NCBI GenBank assembly: GCA_025667525.1
Contig: CM046878.1
Location: 399,796,433 to 399,860,432 of the forward strand
DNA length: 64,000 nt
Direction: 5' to 3'
Origin: Glebionis coronaria
Taxonomy: Eukaryota; Streptophyta; Magnoliopsida; Asterales; Asteraceae
Shown here: positions 20,960 to 32,666 of the stretch, one piece after another
Layout: every line of letters begins with the position of its first letter
Position numbering within the stretch: position 1 is the first letter of the stretch
Position numbers and translations under genes: made by a program
The notes under the pieces: generated by a model
Seen by the model: the letters and a program-made list of their open reading frames with translations, nothing else
The model's database searches: none
What the model was told of the DNA's origin: nothing

Positions 20960-23317
20960 GCATAGGACCATTTATATTTCAGTTTGCTCTTGAATTTTCC
21001 TTTGTTCAAAGTTCTGTAAATCCATATTCAGTTTAATGAAATGAGTTTGAATCTTTGAAGAAAAGTCAAGTGCCATTGTTGTTTACTGCTTATTATTGTT
21101 CTTAGTTTATTGTTCTTGAATCCTTAACTTGTTTTCAAAAGCAGTGTGCAAAAGTTTGCACATTTTCCACTTTTCTTGATATTTTGCTAAGTCTTGTTCA
21201 AACCTTGGAATTTTTGGGCTATAAAGCTGTTCATAGCATCCTGATATTAAGTTATCAAGGTGTGGTGAAGCCTATAACTTGGGGATAATCAAGTGTGGGG
21301 AACTAAGGTTGCATTAATCAAGAATTTTTCATCTTTCTGTTTTGATATTTGTGCTTTTAACTTTGTTGAATCTTAGCATGCTTATTTGTGGAAGCTTGTG
21401 CTTGTTCTTGCTAGCACATAAGCTTAAAATTCGTGGGTGTGGATGTACATCCATGAGGTACACATCATTCTATTCAAAATCTGATAAAATTTTGGATTTT
21501 TGGTGATTTTGTGTGTGACTTGTGTTCTTGCTGATTTTATGGTCTAATCTTGCTTAAATCTGCATATCTCATCTGTTATTGTGCTTTTTTTAGCTTGGGT
21601 GGTCTTGGATAACACTTTTGATTTGAAAATTTGGTTTTGAAAAGTTAAAAGGGTGTTTGGGATTACCTGTTATAGATCATAAGTTGTTATTGTGTTTGTG
21701 GAAAATGTTGTTTATGCTTGTTATCTGCTATATACTTGGTTGAGAGTTATTTGCTGCAAGTTTTTGGGTTTAAACCCTTGAATCAAAGATTGTTCTATAG
21801 CTTGTTGAGTTTGACTGTTTTTGACCTAAAATTTTGGGAATACTTATAGTATATGCATGTTTAGGGATATAAGCTGTTAAATCAAAGTTATCATAACATA
21901 TCTTAGAGATCTGAGTGTTTGAATTTGGCTTGTTGGTCAACTGCATCAGCAAAAGTAAAATCTGCTTGTGTTAGTGTTCATCAGTAACCTGTTTGTGCTT
22001 GAATCTTGATTTAGGCTTTGAGCCATTGCATGAAACCTGTTTAAACTTGTTCATCTAAGTTTATAATAGCTTGTGTATGCTTTTGGCGCAAATTGGTTGG
22101 CTGAAATTTGCTAAAACAGCTTATAAGTGCTTAACTGCTTATCTGATCATGTCTCGTGCATATCTGGTGATGTTTTGATTAAACTATACTAATTGGCTGT
22201 TAGTGATTGTGATTTCTTTGTTGTATTTGACTCCTCTTGATCCACTGATCATTTAGGTGCCTTTGTGTAACTTGAATCTCCAAAAAAGTCACTAAAGACA
22301 AAAAGTCAAACAAGTCAAGCAGTGGAAAAAGTTTCCACTACTCAACATCCAAAACTAGCCCCTGCTAGTGTTAATTTGCATTCAGCTTATTAATAAGCCA
22401 TTTTGGCTTATCCAGACCTGCAACAACTTATTTTTTGTGATCAATCTTCATCATTTGACCCATTTGTTTGAACTGGAGCTTATTAGACTTTGACTTTCAC
22501 TTTTTTCTTATTTCAGCTTATTGAGTGAACTTATTTGAAAACTTTTTGTTGATTAACCTAGAACTCGAAAACGACTATTTTGTCGTTTTGTGTAGATTGC
22601 TTATTGCATTTTCAGGCTTATTCCTTGGACTTTTTTCAAATTTCTATTTATAGAAGTCTTAAGCAACTCAAAAGAAGCTTGTGTGTCTAATTTGAGCTTA
22701 TGGCATCAGCTTATAGCTTAATGGGCCAAAAAGCCCATTAAGAATAAGCTGTTTGATATAAGTCAGCTTATTTCACATTTTTAGCTTTGGGGCCTTTGAA
22801 AAATTGTGTTCAGAATCAAATTTTGAGTCAGATAGGAGCTTTTGGGCTTAATTGGACAACATTTTGCTTATTGGGCCTATTTGAGCCCATTAAGGGGACT
22901 GTTTGGACTTTTGGCCCATTTGAAGGCCCATTAGGGGTATTTTGTAATTTCAACTTCATTTTCTGTTTATTTAGGTTAAATTAAGCTAGTTTGCATGTTT
23001 TTAGAATTTTTTATAAATTTTGGATTTTTAATATTATTTTATTATTATTTTATTATTAAAAATTAAAATTTAGATTTTTCAAGTTTTTATATTTTTCTTA
23101 GGTTAAATACATAATGTTAGGAATTTTACAACTTTTAGAATATTTTTATTGTCATTAGATTAATTTTTATTATTATTTTAAGTTTTAATAGTTTTTAATT
23201 GTTTTTAAATAGTTTTAATTAATTTTAAAATTTTCAAAAACAGTTTAAATTAATTTAGGTCATTTTAGAGGTTTACAAAGTGATAAATCTCATTTTGGGA
23301 TTTTTGTTAATTAAATT

Positions 23318-23933
23318 TTTTTTAAAAAAAGTTAAGGTTAATAAATTTTTTTTTTATAAAGTGCATTCGCATTAAAGTGTCATTAAAAGAAAATTACATC
23401 AATAAAACTTAACCAAATCAAACTATTACATATCCAAATTAAAACAAAATCAAAAACATCACCGAATACCTTGAATCTTTCTCATCCGAAGAAAATATGC
23501 TTGCCATTGTCGTGATTGATTGGGGGGCAGTAACATAGATCCATAGATGAAAACGGTGATACCCACAAAAGAAATCAACAAACACAATCTCCCAAAACCG
23601 AACTCCCAAACCCAAGAAAATACGCTTGCCATGGTCGTGGTTGATTGGGGGGCAGTAACATAGATCCATAGATATAGGTACGGAGATGAAAACGACCATG
23701 TAGGTGTGAATCACTTTGTAGGAATATCCACCATTGTGGAAAAGAAAACTAGATCTGGAAAATGAATTTGATTTGTTTTTGGAAGTGAACATGATAATTG
23801 AAGGGGGTTTAAGTTTATTGGTAGCCCGCCGCACCCCCGACGTGTAGCCGGTGGCCGGAGGCGGCGGCTAAAAGATGGTTTAGGGTTAGAGAGAAAAGAT
23901 TGATTTTTAGGGCTAAAAGATGGAGGCGGCGGC
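23318..23933 (-). mobile_element. Retroposed cDNA-like insert in D's 5' LTR
   Basis: 616 bp absent from the 3' LTR and flanked by a 10-bp duplication TAATTAAATT (23,308-23,317 and 23,934-23,943) that occurs once at the matching site near 36,456. On the minus strand it has a GC-rich 5' end with CCGCCGCCTCC, an ORF of 131 codons (23,834-23,439), an AT-rich 3' part and an A-rich tail (ten A residues near 23,350, then a second A run beside the duplication). That is the signature of target-primed retroposition of an mRNA or SINE-like RNA. Inside, a segment of about 80 bp is repeated at a 125-bp offset, so the ORF decodes it in two frames; the ORF may not be a real protein. No parent gene recognised. 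Confidence 0.7.
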
Positions 23934-24374
23934 TAATTAAATTGATTTTTAGGGCTTTAATTAGCATTAAAAAATCATTATTTAATTAAATAAAAGGTTT
24001 GGGTGATTTTTGATTTTTTTTTGTAAACTCTAATTACGTTATTTAGGATTTATTGCAATTTTTTAGGAATTTTTAGGGTAAATTTTAAAATTTGGTACTT
24101 TTCACGGTTTTACGTGTACGACCTTTTCGTCTTAGTTTAATCCGACATCGTAACCGTCATTCTCTTATTATCTCATTTCTATTTTATTTCTCATAATCAT
24201 ACAATCACATAATTAATCATCTCTCTACACAACACACTAGCCTCCTTGGGAAATGAACTTTGAACCACATTGGTCATTAGTGCTTGGGTTTCCTAAACCG
24301 ACACTTAATACTTTCCCTATTTTGCCCTTTTGTTTTTCCTAAAGCAAAGGTGTGTAAAAAGGCTACATCAATAT

Positions 24375-24392
24375 TGGCGCCGCTGCCGGGGA
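24375..24392 (+). other. Element D primer binding site (tRNA-Asp)
   Basis: TGGCGCCGCTGCCGGGGA, seven bases after the LTR. It matches the complement of plant tRNA-Asp(GTC) 3' end except one base (C for T at position 9), as known for Athila-type elements. 24,393-25,118 is the leader, without an ORF; it contains an inverted repeat GAACGTT/AACGTTC at 24,868-24,895. Confidence 0.85.
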
Positions 24393-25118
24393 CGCGTGTT
24401 GTGTTTTGATTTGGAAATTGTTGTTTTTATATATAGCCATAATATCTATTGGTATTAGTAGCACTCTACTAATACGTATTATCATTTTTCGTTTTTTGTG
24501 TGAATATTATTACTATAGTGTATACGTAGAACAATAATTCACAAGTACTCCGAAAGTGTGAAAACAAAACCTTGACTTGGGAGGTCATTACCCAATCATT
24601 GTATTTGATTCTCAAACAAGAAAGAAAGGCAAAAATAGATAAATACTTTCGTGAAGCTCGATTTTGAGAAATACAAACTATAAGGTGGGTATAAGGCGGG
24701 TATTATAAAATGTACCCTAAGGAAATAGGCTCTTAAGTGTTTCGCGCCGCCTCGTTTCCCCGCTTGCTTGTGAGTATTTGATTTTGAAAGTTAATCGAGG
24801 GTTTTGCCGCCCAAAGTGTTATTAAGTATCATATATACTTTCTTGGTTTCATTGATTAAACCCTCTTGAACGTTTTGGTGTTCAACCAACGTTCTGAAGT
24901 CATCGAAGGCGTTCACTTCACGTGATCGTTTTCATTCCTTAAGGCTTCTTTAATCAAGAGATTTGACTAAGGAGGAGATTTGTAGATTTTGGTCTACTTA
25001 ATACAATCACAAAAATCCAAAAAAAAAGTAAAAACAATCAAAAACCACAAAAAAATTGAAAAATACAAAACACCAAAAAGAATCTTCTTTGCTCACCCCT
25101 ACGTTGTACGTGACGTTT

Positions 25119-27222
25119 ATGCTTACTCGTAATCAAGCAAGACGTGTACGTAAACGAAAAAACCGAAAGGAGTCAACAGTTACTCCTAATCTTTCTAGTG
25201 AGGAGTCTCCTATTAACGAACCCATTGTAAGAGAAGAACCAACCATGGCGAATCGAACTATGATGGAGTTACTTCAAGCACCCACCGAGGGTTATGGAGA
25301 GGCTGTTGTGATTCCTGCTATCCTTGCGGAGAATTTTGAAGTGAAAACGGGTTTGTTGTCGATGATCCAAAACAACAAATTCCGTGGTGATGAAAAGGAC
25401 AACCTGCACAACCATATCCGCCAATTCAATCGTCTTACCACCACTTGCAAATTTAAGGATGTTGCTTATGACTCGATTAAGATGATGCTTTTTCCGTATT
25501 CCTTAGCGGGGCCCGCTAAAATTTGGTTAGAGAAAGAGCCACCCAATTCTATATTGACGTGGAAGGATCTCATTTCAAAGTTTGTGTACCAATTTTTTCC
25601 GCCCTCTAAGACTACGCATTTGAAAAATAAGATTTCAAAATTTTCACAAGAATTAATGAGAGTTTTTCAACAGCTTGGAATAGGTCTAAGGAAATGTTAC
25701 ATGAGTGTCCTCATCACGGTTTTTCCGATTTGCATCAAATTGACACGTTTTACAATGGACTTAATGATCATGAAAGGGATTATCTAAATGCCGCCGCGGG
25801 TGGTAATTTTTTGTGTAAAACGGTTGAGGAAGCTTTGGTGATAATTGAGAATAGATCTAAGGTGTATATTCCTCTTAGCACGTTAAGTGTTCGTAAGGCT
25901 TGGTCTTTGGCTTCACCTTCTTTGTCTACTACCATCGATGCTTGCCAAATTGAGGCGAACTTAGAAAACAAAATCTTTGATAAGCTTAAAGGACTTTTGA
26001 TTGAATTCAAAGTTGGAGAACCAAGTGCTCCCGCTATGGCTAAAGCGATTGAGGTTTCATGCATGTATTGTGCTGGAGGTCATGATTTCTCCGAGTGCAT
26101 TACGAACGATGGTAACACTTCGAGTGCCTACGCGGCCACGGGAACTTATAACCAAAACGGTCAAGTTACCCGCTCTAATCAATTGACTCCACCGGGTTTT
26201 GGTTCAAATCAAAATGCTAACAACAACTATCGCAACAATCAAGTTGGTTTCAAAAACAATTACAAAAAAGGAAACTATGATAATCAAGGGGCTAATAATC
26301 AAGTTTCAAACAAAAACAAAGTGATTTTCAAAACAACAACAAAAGTTTGCAAACGTTGAAAGATCTTCCAAATAAATTTGTTGAATACGCTAATGGGAAG
26401 GATGCTAGGTTTGACAACATCTAAAGAGAAATCATTAGCCTAAGATCCGAGTTTAAGAATGACTTGAAGAAAGAGTTGAAAAACGAGTTAGCAAATGAGC
26501 TTAAAATCCATACAAACAAGATGGAAGGAAATGTAACTAGGTTACAACAAAACCAACAAAAAATGGAACAAGGGCAACATGAAATTGAGCAAGAAATGAT
26601 TAAGGCCGAGAAGAGGCAATCCATGTTTGAGGACAAAATTTAATCTATGTTTGAGGCAATTATGTGCAAACCGTCTTCGAGTAGTCTTCCTAGTAACACT
26701 GTATCAAACCCTAAGGGTGAGATGAAAGTGATTACCACACGTAGTGGTAAGACACTTAAGGAACCGACTCCTCAACCAATTTCTCCTACGGAGGATGCAA
26801 TTGAGGAGGGACTCGAGGTGGTGGTCGAAAAGGAGCATGTCCAAATCCCACGAAGTACCGCTCATGCCACACCTACGGTTGACCCATTACCAACATTAGA
26901 ACCCGAGATTCCAAAAGCTATGCCTATGCCTCAACCCACACCACCTTTGCCCTATCCATCGAGACTTAGAAAGGAGAAACGTCAAGAGCGCGACAATTAC
27001 CAATTTGAGCTTTTTATGAAAATGTTTCGTTATTTGCACTTTAATGTGAGTTTCGCCGATGCTTTTGTCATGATGCCTCGATTTGCCTCTACCTTTAAGA
27101 GTATGTTGAACAACAAGGAGAAATTGCATCAATTGTCTAGTTGTTCATCGGTTTATCTTAATCGCATACCTCAAAAAGTCGGTGATCCCGGTAAATTCTT
27201 GATCCCTTGTGCAATCTAAGAT
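25119..27222 (+). pseudogene. Element D gag
   Basis: Athila Gag. The likely start is ATG 25,119 (MLTRNQARRVRK); an upstream in-frame ATG at 25,056 adds 21 residues. The Retrotrans_gag core (KFRGDEKDNLHNHIRQF, LAGPAKIWLE) runs to about 25,650, where a frameshift moves it to the frame ending at 26,359 (IDTFYNGLNDHERDYLNAAAG). The zinc knuckle CMYCAGGHDFSEC follows at about 26,066-26,104. After another frameshift near 26,320 comes a coiled coil with stops at 26,422 and 26,641, then a Pro-rich linker (26,647-27,216) and a stop at 27,217 directly before protease. Each break alone would prevent a full Gag. Confidence 0.85.
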
Positions 27223-30200
27223 ATGGAAGAATGCTATGCCTTGGCCGATCTTGGTGCTAGCATTAACTTGATGCCACTTGCAATCTTCAAGTCGCTCAAT
27301 CTTCCTAATCTTACTCCTTCACTAATGTCTATCGAGTTGGCCAACCAGTCCATGATTCCCGCATGTGGATTGGCGGAAGACGTTTTTGTGAAAGTGGGAA
27401 AGTTCTATTATCCGGTAGACTTTATCATTGTCGATATTCCCACGGATCCTCAATTTCCTCTCATTTTAGGTCGTTCGTTTTTAGATACGTCTATGGCTTT
27501 GATCGATGTGCATGCTAGAAAGATCACCTTACGTTTCAACGACGAGGAACTTGTTATAAACGAAACTCAAAACTCTCAAATTTCTCATGTTTATTCCGTT
27601 GCAACCATAAACCTCGTTGATATGATAGACGTTGTTTGCGAGGAATTTTCACAAGAAGTTCTAGGTTTTGGTGATGATGAAAATAGTGGCAATCCTACTA
27701 TGTTAGATCCCATTCTTGATAACTCGACACCAACCTTCACTCCATTTGAAGGTGGTGGTTTTACGTTGGAAGAGTTTGATGTTCCACGTACTTGTAACGA
27801 AGACCTCGACAATGACGAGGACTTCTCGATTATCAAGGATTTTCTTAACGATTTCCCATTTCCTCCACCCGAGGAGATTATGAGTATCGAGCCCAAATCT
27901 TCAATTGAGGAACCACGTATCCTCGAGTTGAAAGATTTACCTCCTCATATTGAATATGTATTTTTGGAGGAGGGCGACAAGTTGCCGGTTATTATTGCGA
28001 AAGAACTTTCGGATGATGAAAAAACCGCACTTGTCGATGTTCTAAAGGATCACAAAGGGGCAATTGCGTGGAAGTTATCCGACATTAAGGGGATCGATCC
28101 CAAATTTTGTACCCACAAAATCTTAATGGAGGAGGATTACAAGCCCGCAATCCAATGTCAAAGGAGGGTGAACCCCAAAATTCACGACGTCATCAAAAAA
28201 GAAGTCCTAAAACTCCTTGACGCGGGAATGATTTACCCTATTTCCGATAGCCCTTGGGTGAGTCCTATCCATTGTGTCCCTAAAAAGGGAGGAATGACCG
28301 TTGTGCCAAATGATGCCAACGAGTTAATTCTCACTAGACTCGTGACCGGATGGAGAGTGTGCATTGACTATCGTAAGTTGAATGAAGCCACTCGTAAAGA
28401 CCATTTTCCCTTGCTCTTCATGGACCAAATGTTGGAGCATCTTGCGGGAAATGATTTCTATTGCTTTTTAGATGGTTTTTCCGGTTACTTCCAAATCCCC
28501 ATCGATCCTCGTGATCAAGAAAAAACTACGCTTACGTGTCCATATGGAACGTTTGCCTATCGTAGAATGCCATTCGGACTTTTTAATGCACCGGGAACCT
28601 TTCAAAGGTGCATGATGGCTATTTTTCATGATATGATTGAGAAGACGATGGAAGTCTTCATGGATGACTTTTCCGTGTTTGGTTGTTCGTTCACTTCGTG
28701 TTTGTCGAATCTTGAGAGAATGTTGAAACGTTGTGAGGAAACCAACCTTGTGCTTAATTGGGAAAAATGTCATTTTATGGTTAAAAGTGGAATCGTCTTA
28801 GGGCACAAGGTTTCGAAAGCGGGGATTAAGGTGGATCAAGCTAAGGTAGACGTCATCGCCAAATTACCTCATCCCAAAACCGTTAAGCGAGTTAGGAGTT
28901 TCCTAGGCCACGCGAGCTTTTATCGTCCATTCATCAAGGATTTTTCAAAGATCTCTCGACCTATTACATATCTCCTTGAAAAAGAGGCACGTTTTGTCTT
29001 TGACGAAGATTGTGTACGAGCCTTTGAAATCCTTAAGAGGAAACTTACCGAAGCTCCCATTCTTGTTGCTCCCAACTGGAACCTCCCCTTTGAGCTCATG
29101 TGTGATGCTAGTGACTACGCTATTGGGGCCGTATTGGGGCAACGTCATGAAAAGCAATTCTTGCCTATTCACTATGCTAGCAAGACGATGACCAAGGCTC
29201 AAGTTAAATACACTACAACAGAAAAGGAGTTCCTTGCCGTGGTGTATGCATTTGAGAAATTTCGACCTTATCTCGTTTTGACGAAATGCATAGTGTATAC
29301 GGATCATTCGGATATCAAGTATCTTATGGCTAAACAAGATGCTAAGCCGAGATTACTTCGTTGGATTCTCATCCTTCAAGAATTTGATCACAAAATCGTT
29401 GACAAAAAAGGAGCCGAGAATCTAGCGGCCGATCATCTTTCTCGTTTGGAAGATCCTCACCAAAGTGTTTATGATCCCAAGGAAATCACCAAAACATTTC
29501 CGCTCGAGACACTTGGTGTAGTGAATTCTAAGCTTGATTCTTCCACCCCATGGTTTGCGGACTTTGCAAATTACCATGCGGGCAACTTCATCATCAAGGG
29601 TATGACGACTCAAGAAAAACGAAAATTCTTTCGTGACGTCAAGTTCTACTTTTGTAATGACCCTTACTTGTTTCGAACTTGTGCGGATCAAATTATTCGA
29701 CGTTGTGTCTTTGGTACCGAAGCTTCTAACATCCTTAGAGCTTGTCACGAGGGACCCACGGGTGGTCACCATGGTGCTAATCTCACGGCTAAGAAGGTTT
29801 TTGATGCCGGCTTCTTTTGGCCTACTATTTACCGAGATGCACATGAACTTGTGAAGTCGTGTGACTCATGCCAACGACAAGGAAAAGCCTCACAAAAAGA
29901 TGAAATGCCACAAAATATCATCCAAGTGTGTGAGATCTTTGACGTTTGGGGCATTGACTTTACGTGGCCATTCCCATCATCTCGTGGTAATAAGTACATC
30001 CGTGTCGCGGTTGACTACCTATCTAAGTGGGTGGAAGCTAAGGCTTTTCCCACTAATGATGCTCGTGTGGTAGTCAAGTTTTTGAAAAGCTTGTTTCCTC
30101 GATTTGGAAACCCTCGTGCGATCATAAGCGATCGTGGAACCCATTTTTGTAACGACCAATTCGAAAGGGTCCTAAGGAAATATGGGGTTACCCATCGGCT

Positions 30201-30837
30201 TTCTACGGCTTATCACCCACAAACGAGTGGGCAAGTCAAGGTTTCAAACCGAGCGTTGAAGAGGATCTTGGAGAGATCCATTGGGGAAAACCGACAATCT
30301 TGGTCGGATAAGTTAGACGATGCTTTATGGGCTTTTAGGACCGCTCATAAGACGCCCATTGGTTGCAATCCCTATAAGCTAGTGTATGGGAAGAATTGTC
30401 ACTTAACAATTAAACTCGAACACAAGGATTATTGGGCCCTAAAGCATTGTAATGATGACATGGAGACCGCGGGAAAACACTGGAAAATGCAATTAAATGA
30501 ATTGGATGAATTAAGGGATATTGCTTATGAAAATTCATTGATTTATAAAGAAAAGACTAAAAAGTTGCATGATTCAAAAATTAAAAACCGGGTTTTTAAC
30601 ATTGGGGATCAAGTTTTGCTTTTTAATTCTCGTTTGAAAATCTTTTTCGGTAAATTGAAATCCCTTTGGTCCGGTCCATTCACCGTGACTCAAGTTTTTC
30701 CATATGGGACCATCGAGCTAGCTCAAAATGATATCCCCAATTTCAAGGTGAATGGACATAGGTTGAAGCACTACTTTGGCGGGGAAGTTCCATCCTTGAA
30801 CTACCTTAACCAAATCACCTTCCCCAATGATAATTAG
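27223..30837 (+). CDS. pol: Element D Pol: protease, RT, RNase H, integrase
   Basis: 1,204-codon open frame continuing gag in frame after one stop; the ATG at 27,223 is incidental. Order: aspartic protease (Asp9 in [19 protein letters not shown]), acidic linker, RT with [14 protein letters not shown] and FMDD (Asp481-Asp482), RNase H (Asp628 in [25 protein letters not shown]), and integrase with its His/Cys zinc site ([19 protein letters not shown]). Integrase has Asp912 (GIDF) and Asp970 (ISDRGTHF), but the third catalytic position, residue 1006, is Lys (GQVKVSNR) where the family has Glu. Spacing is the expected 35 residues, so this is a substitution, and the integrase should be inactive. 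No chromodomain. Confidence 0.92.
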   Translation: MEECYALADLGASINLMPLAIFKSLNLPNLTPSLMSIELANQSMIPACGLAEDVFVKVGKFYYPVDFIIVDIPTDPQFPLILGRSFLDTSMALIDVHARKITLRFNDEELVINETQNSQISHVYSVATINLVDMIDVVCEEFSQEVLGFGDDENSGNPTMLDPILDNSTPTFTPFEGGGFTLEEFDVPRTCNEDLDNDEDFSIIKDFLNDFPFPPPEEIMSIEPKSSIEEPRILELKDLPPHIEYVFLEEGDKLPVIIAKELSDDEKTALVDVLKDHKGAIAWKLSDIKGIDPKFCTHKILMEEDYKPAIQCQRRVNPKIHDVIKKEVLKLLDAGMIYPISDSPWVSPIHCVPKKGGMTVVPNDANELILTRLVTGWRVCIDYRKLNEATRKDHFPLLFMDQMLEHLAGNDFYCFLDGFSGYFQIPIDPRDQEKTTLTCPYGTFAYRRMPFGLFNAPGTFQRCMMAIFHDMIEKTMEVFMDDFSVFGCSFTSCLSNLERMLKRCEETNLVLNWEKCHFMVKSGIVLGHKVSKAGIKVDQAKVDVIAKLPHPKTVKRVRSFLGHASFYRPFIKDFSKISRPITYLLEKEARFVFDEDCVRAFEILKRKLTEAPILVAPNWNLPFELMCDASDYAIGAVLGQRHEKQFLPIHYASKTMTKAQVKYTTTEKEFLAVVYAFEKFRPYLVLTKCIVYTDHSDIKYLMAKQDAKPRLLRWILILQEFDHKIVDKKGAENLAADHLSRLEDPHQSVYDPKEITKTFPLETLGVVNSKLDSSTPWFADFANYHAGNFIIKGMTTQEKRKFFRDVKFYFCNDPYLFRTCADQIIRRCVFGTEASNILRACHEGPTGGHHGANLTAKKVFDAGFFWPTIYRDAHELVKSCDSCQRQGKASQKDEMPQNIIQVCEIFDVWGIDFTWPFPSSRGNKYIRVAVDYLSKWVEAKAFPTNDARVVVKFLKSLFPRFGNPRAIISDRGTHFCNDQFERVLRKYGVTHRLSTAYHPQTSGQVKVSNRALKRILERSIGENRQSWSDKLDDALWAFRTAHKTPIGCNPYKLVYGKNCHLTIKLEHKDYWALKHCNDDMETAGKHWKMQLNELDELRDIAYENSLIYKEKTKKLHDSKIKNRVFNIGDQVLLFNSRLKIFFGKLKSLWSGPFTVTQVFPYGTIELAQNDIPNFKVNGHRLKHYFGGEVPSLNYLNQITFPNDN

Positions 30838-32657
30838 TATTGAGGGGATCGAGTCGAGGTCATCACTCGGTAATAAAAAACGAGGTGCCTCGTGGGGGAG
30901 ACCCATGCTCATCCTATGTACATATTATCTCTTTCTAATGTAGTAACGTGTGGGGATTTTTGCTCTTCCAACCTTTGTTCCGTGGTTGTTTGTGAATTGT
31001 GGATTTTAGATGATCATTATCTTCACGATTGGAGCCTCTCGTGTTCGTTTTATGGGAGCACTCGATCGTTTGCTTTGAAGACTTTCTCAATATCCATGAT
31101 ATATCCTTTGATGTTCTAACCTTAGGTTTATAGCACACTTCATAAACGGCTTTAAATTTAACGGTTACACCCTTTCCATGCTAGATTAGGCATTCCACTA
31201 CGTCTCTAGTATAGGGGTGTTTGCACCCCTAGACTCGAAACATTGAGGACAATGTTTAACTTTTGTATGGGGGGGGGGGGTGAAGAGATACTTGCCTTGC
31301 CAAACCTTCACGCTTTCCAAAGTTTATCTTTTTGTTTATCGTTTTGTTGCAAAATAAGGCTAAAATGGCCAAATTTTAAAATTTTTCTCATGTTTTATAA
31401 GTGTTTGAAGACACGAATGTAGGTTTTTCGATGGCGAGAATAAGAGTAATTTTTGACTCGACCGTGCGTGTTGAGCACTTAGCTTTGATTCCTTAACTTC
31501 ACATTAGGCTAAGTCTCTTAAATGAGGACGAGAAATGATAGAGTTAATTATAAGTTACTATGCTAAACGTAGAGTACTCATATTCTTTCAAAAACTCATG
31601 TGTTCTCGTTGTTTGCTTATTCTCCCTTCGCTTGTAGATATTTTTTGCTTAATAAACATTGACTTAGCGATTTAGTCTTGATTGTTGGGTTTCTAGTCTT
31701 TTCTAGTAGCTTCCGTGTAATTAAATTGGGAAGACATTAAGGTATCGCCAGCGTCACGGTTTTGAAGTATTGGCACCCGAATAATCAAAAGCTTCACCAA
31801 TAATAAGATTTCAAGTGCTCACCTAAATCAAGCAAACAATTTGAAGCCCATAAGGCCGAAAAATCTATGAAAAATTGAAAGTGAATCAAGCCTTAATCTT
31901 TGAAGATTCAAAGATCCAAATTCGCTTTAGCGTGAGGATATACGTCTTTGGCTAATAAAACTACCGATGAGGTGGATAATAAAAGGCAAGGCAAGACCGA
32001 AGTCATAATAAAAGCTTCATTGCGAAGTTGAATAAAAGATGGAGGTAAACCAAAGATAATAAGGCCCTTCCGTTAGGGGGCGTATAAAAGTCTTGGTAAT
32101 AAGTCTCATGTTCAAAACCGTTATAGAACCGTGTTTATCGATCCTTCTTGTTGACTTATTTTTTTGACATCGTTGTCTATTAGGAAAGGGTTATTGATTT
32201 GATGATCTTGGTTACACCGTTAGGACTCTATTTTTAGACCTAAATCTCTATTATCGCATAAGTCAAACAATGTATCCTCGTGAAACATTCAAGACAAAAT
32301 AAAATATAAGAGATACAACTTAGGAAAATGGGAGGATAAGTACGTGATTAGGGCATATGAGTAATGTTAGCATTACTAACTTATAATGACAATGATCTCG
32401 TTGCACGCTTGGCATGGAATTGGGGTGAAAATCGAGGACGATTATATTATTTCTAACGAAGCATTCACGTGTTCTTGTTCTATGAACCTAAACGTCCCAT
32501 TTTGCGATGAAAATCATACATTATATCTAAAACGCAAGTAGTAGTAATAGTAGTATTATAGCTAGTTTATCGTTCAATAAAAGTGAAATAAAATAAATTT
32601 TGGAGATGCTACGATACTTTATTCTAGCATTGCGTGAGGGCACGGTAATGGTTTAGT
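30838..32657 (+). other. Element D 3' non-coding region
   Basis: About 1.8 kb without a convincing ORF. It starts with CGAGT/ACTCG (30,850-30,869) and ACGAG/CTCGT (30,880-30,893) inverted repeats. The stem TAGGGGTG/CACCCCTA lies at 31,212-31,231 and ACATTG/CAATGT at 31,240-31,255, followed by a run of about 12 G at 31,269. Parts of 31,520-32,420 align with the C and E 3' regions, for instance ATGATAGAGT..AATTATAAGT and AAAATATAAGAGATACA. No env-like gene, signal peptide or membrane protein is visible. Confidence 0.7.
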
Positions 32658-32666
32658 ATGGGGGAG
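32658..32666 (+). other. Element D polypurine tract
   Basis: ATGGGGGAG directly before the TGATGAG of the 3' LTR. Confidence 0.75.

Larger units (their letters stand above)
19603..24367 (+). repeat. Element D 5' LTR
   Basis: 4,765 bp, TGATGAGACTGC to AAAGGCTACA. The first 31 bases form a hairpin with a perfect 9-bp stem (GATGAGACT/AGTCTCATC). TATATAA lies at 20,952. Downstream are two more inverted repeats also seen in LTR I: TTAATGGGC/GCCCATTAA near 22,720 and AAAACGAC/GTCGTTTT near 22,570. It differs from the 3' LTR mainly by a 616-bp retroposed insert at 23,318-23,933. The ORFs inside it are short and not coding. Confidence 0.9.

Noticed and set aside
27591..27896. Minus-strand ORFs of about 100 codons within D pol (27,591; 28,468; 28,945; 29,422)
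   Set aside because: Antisense shadows of a long, well-recognised pol frame.
30838..32657. Possible env-like gene after D pol
   Set aside because: No ORF above 75 codons with a signal peptide or membrane helix; the region is explained by conserved non-coding blocks.
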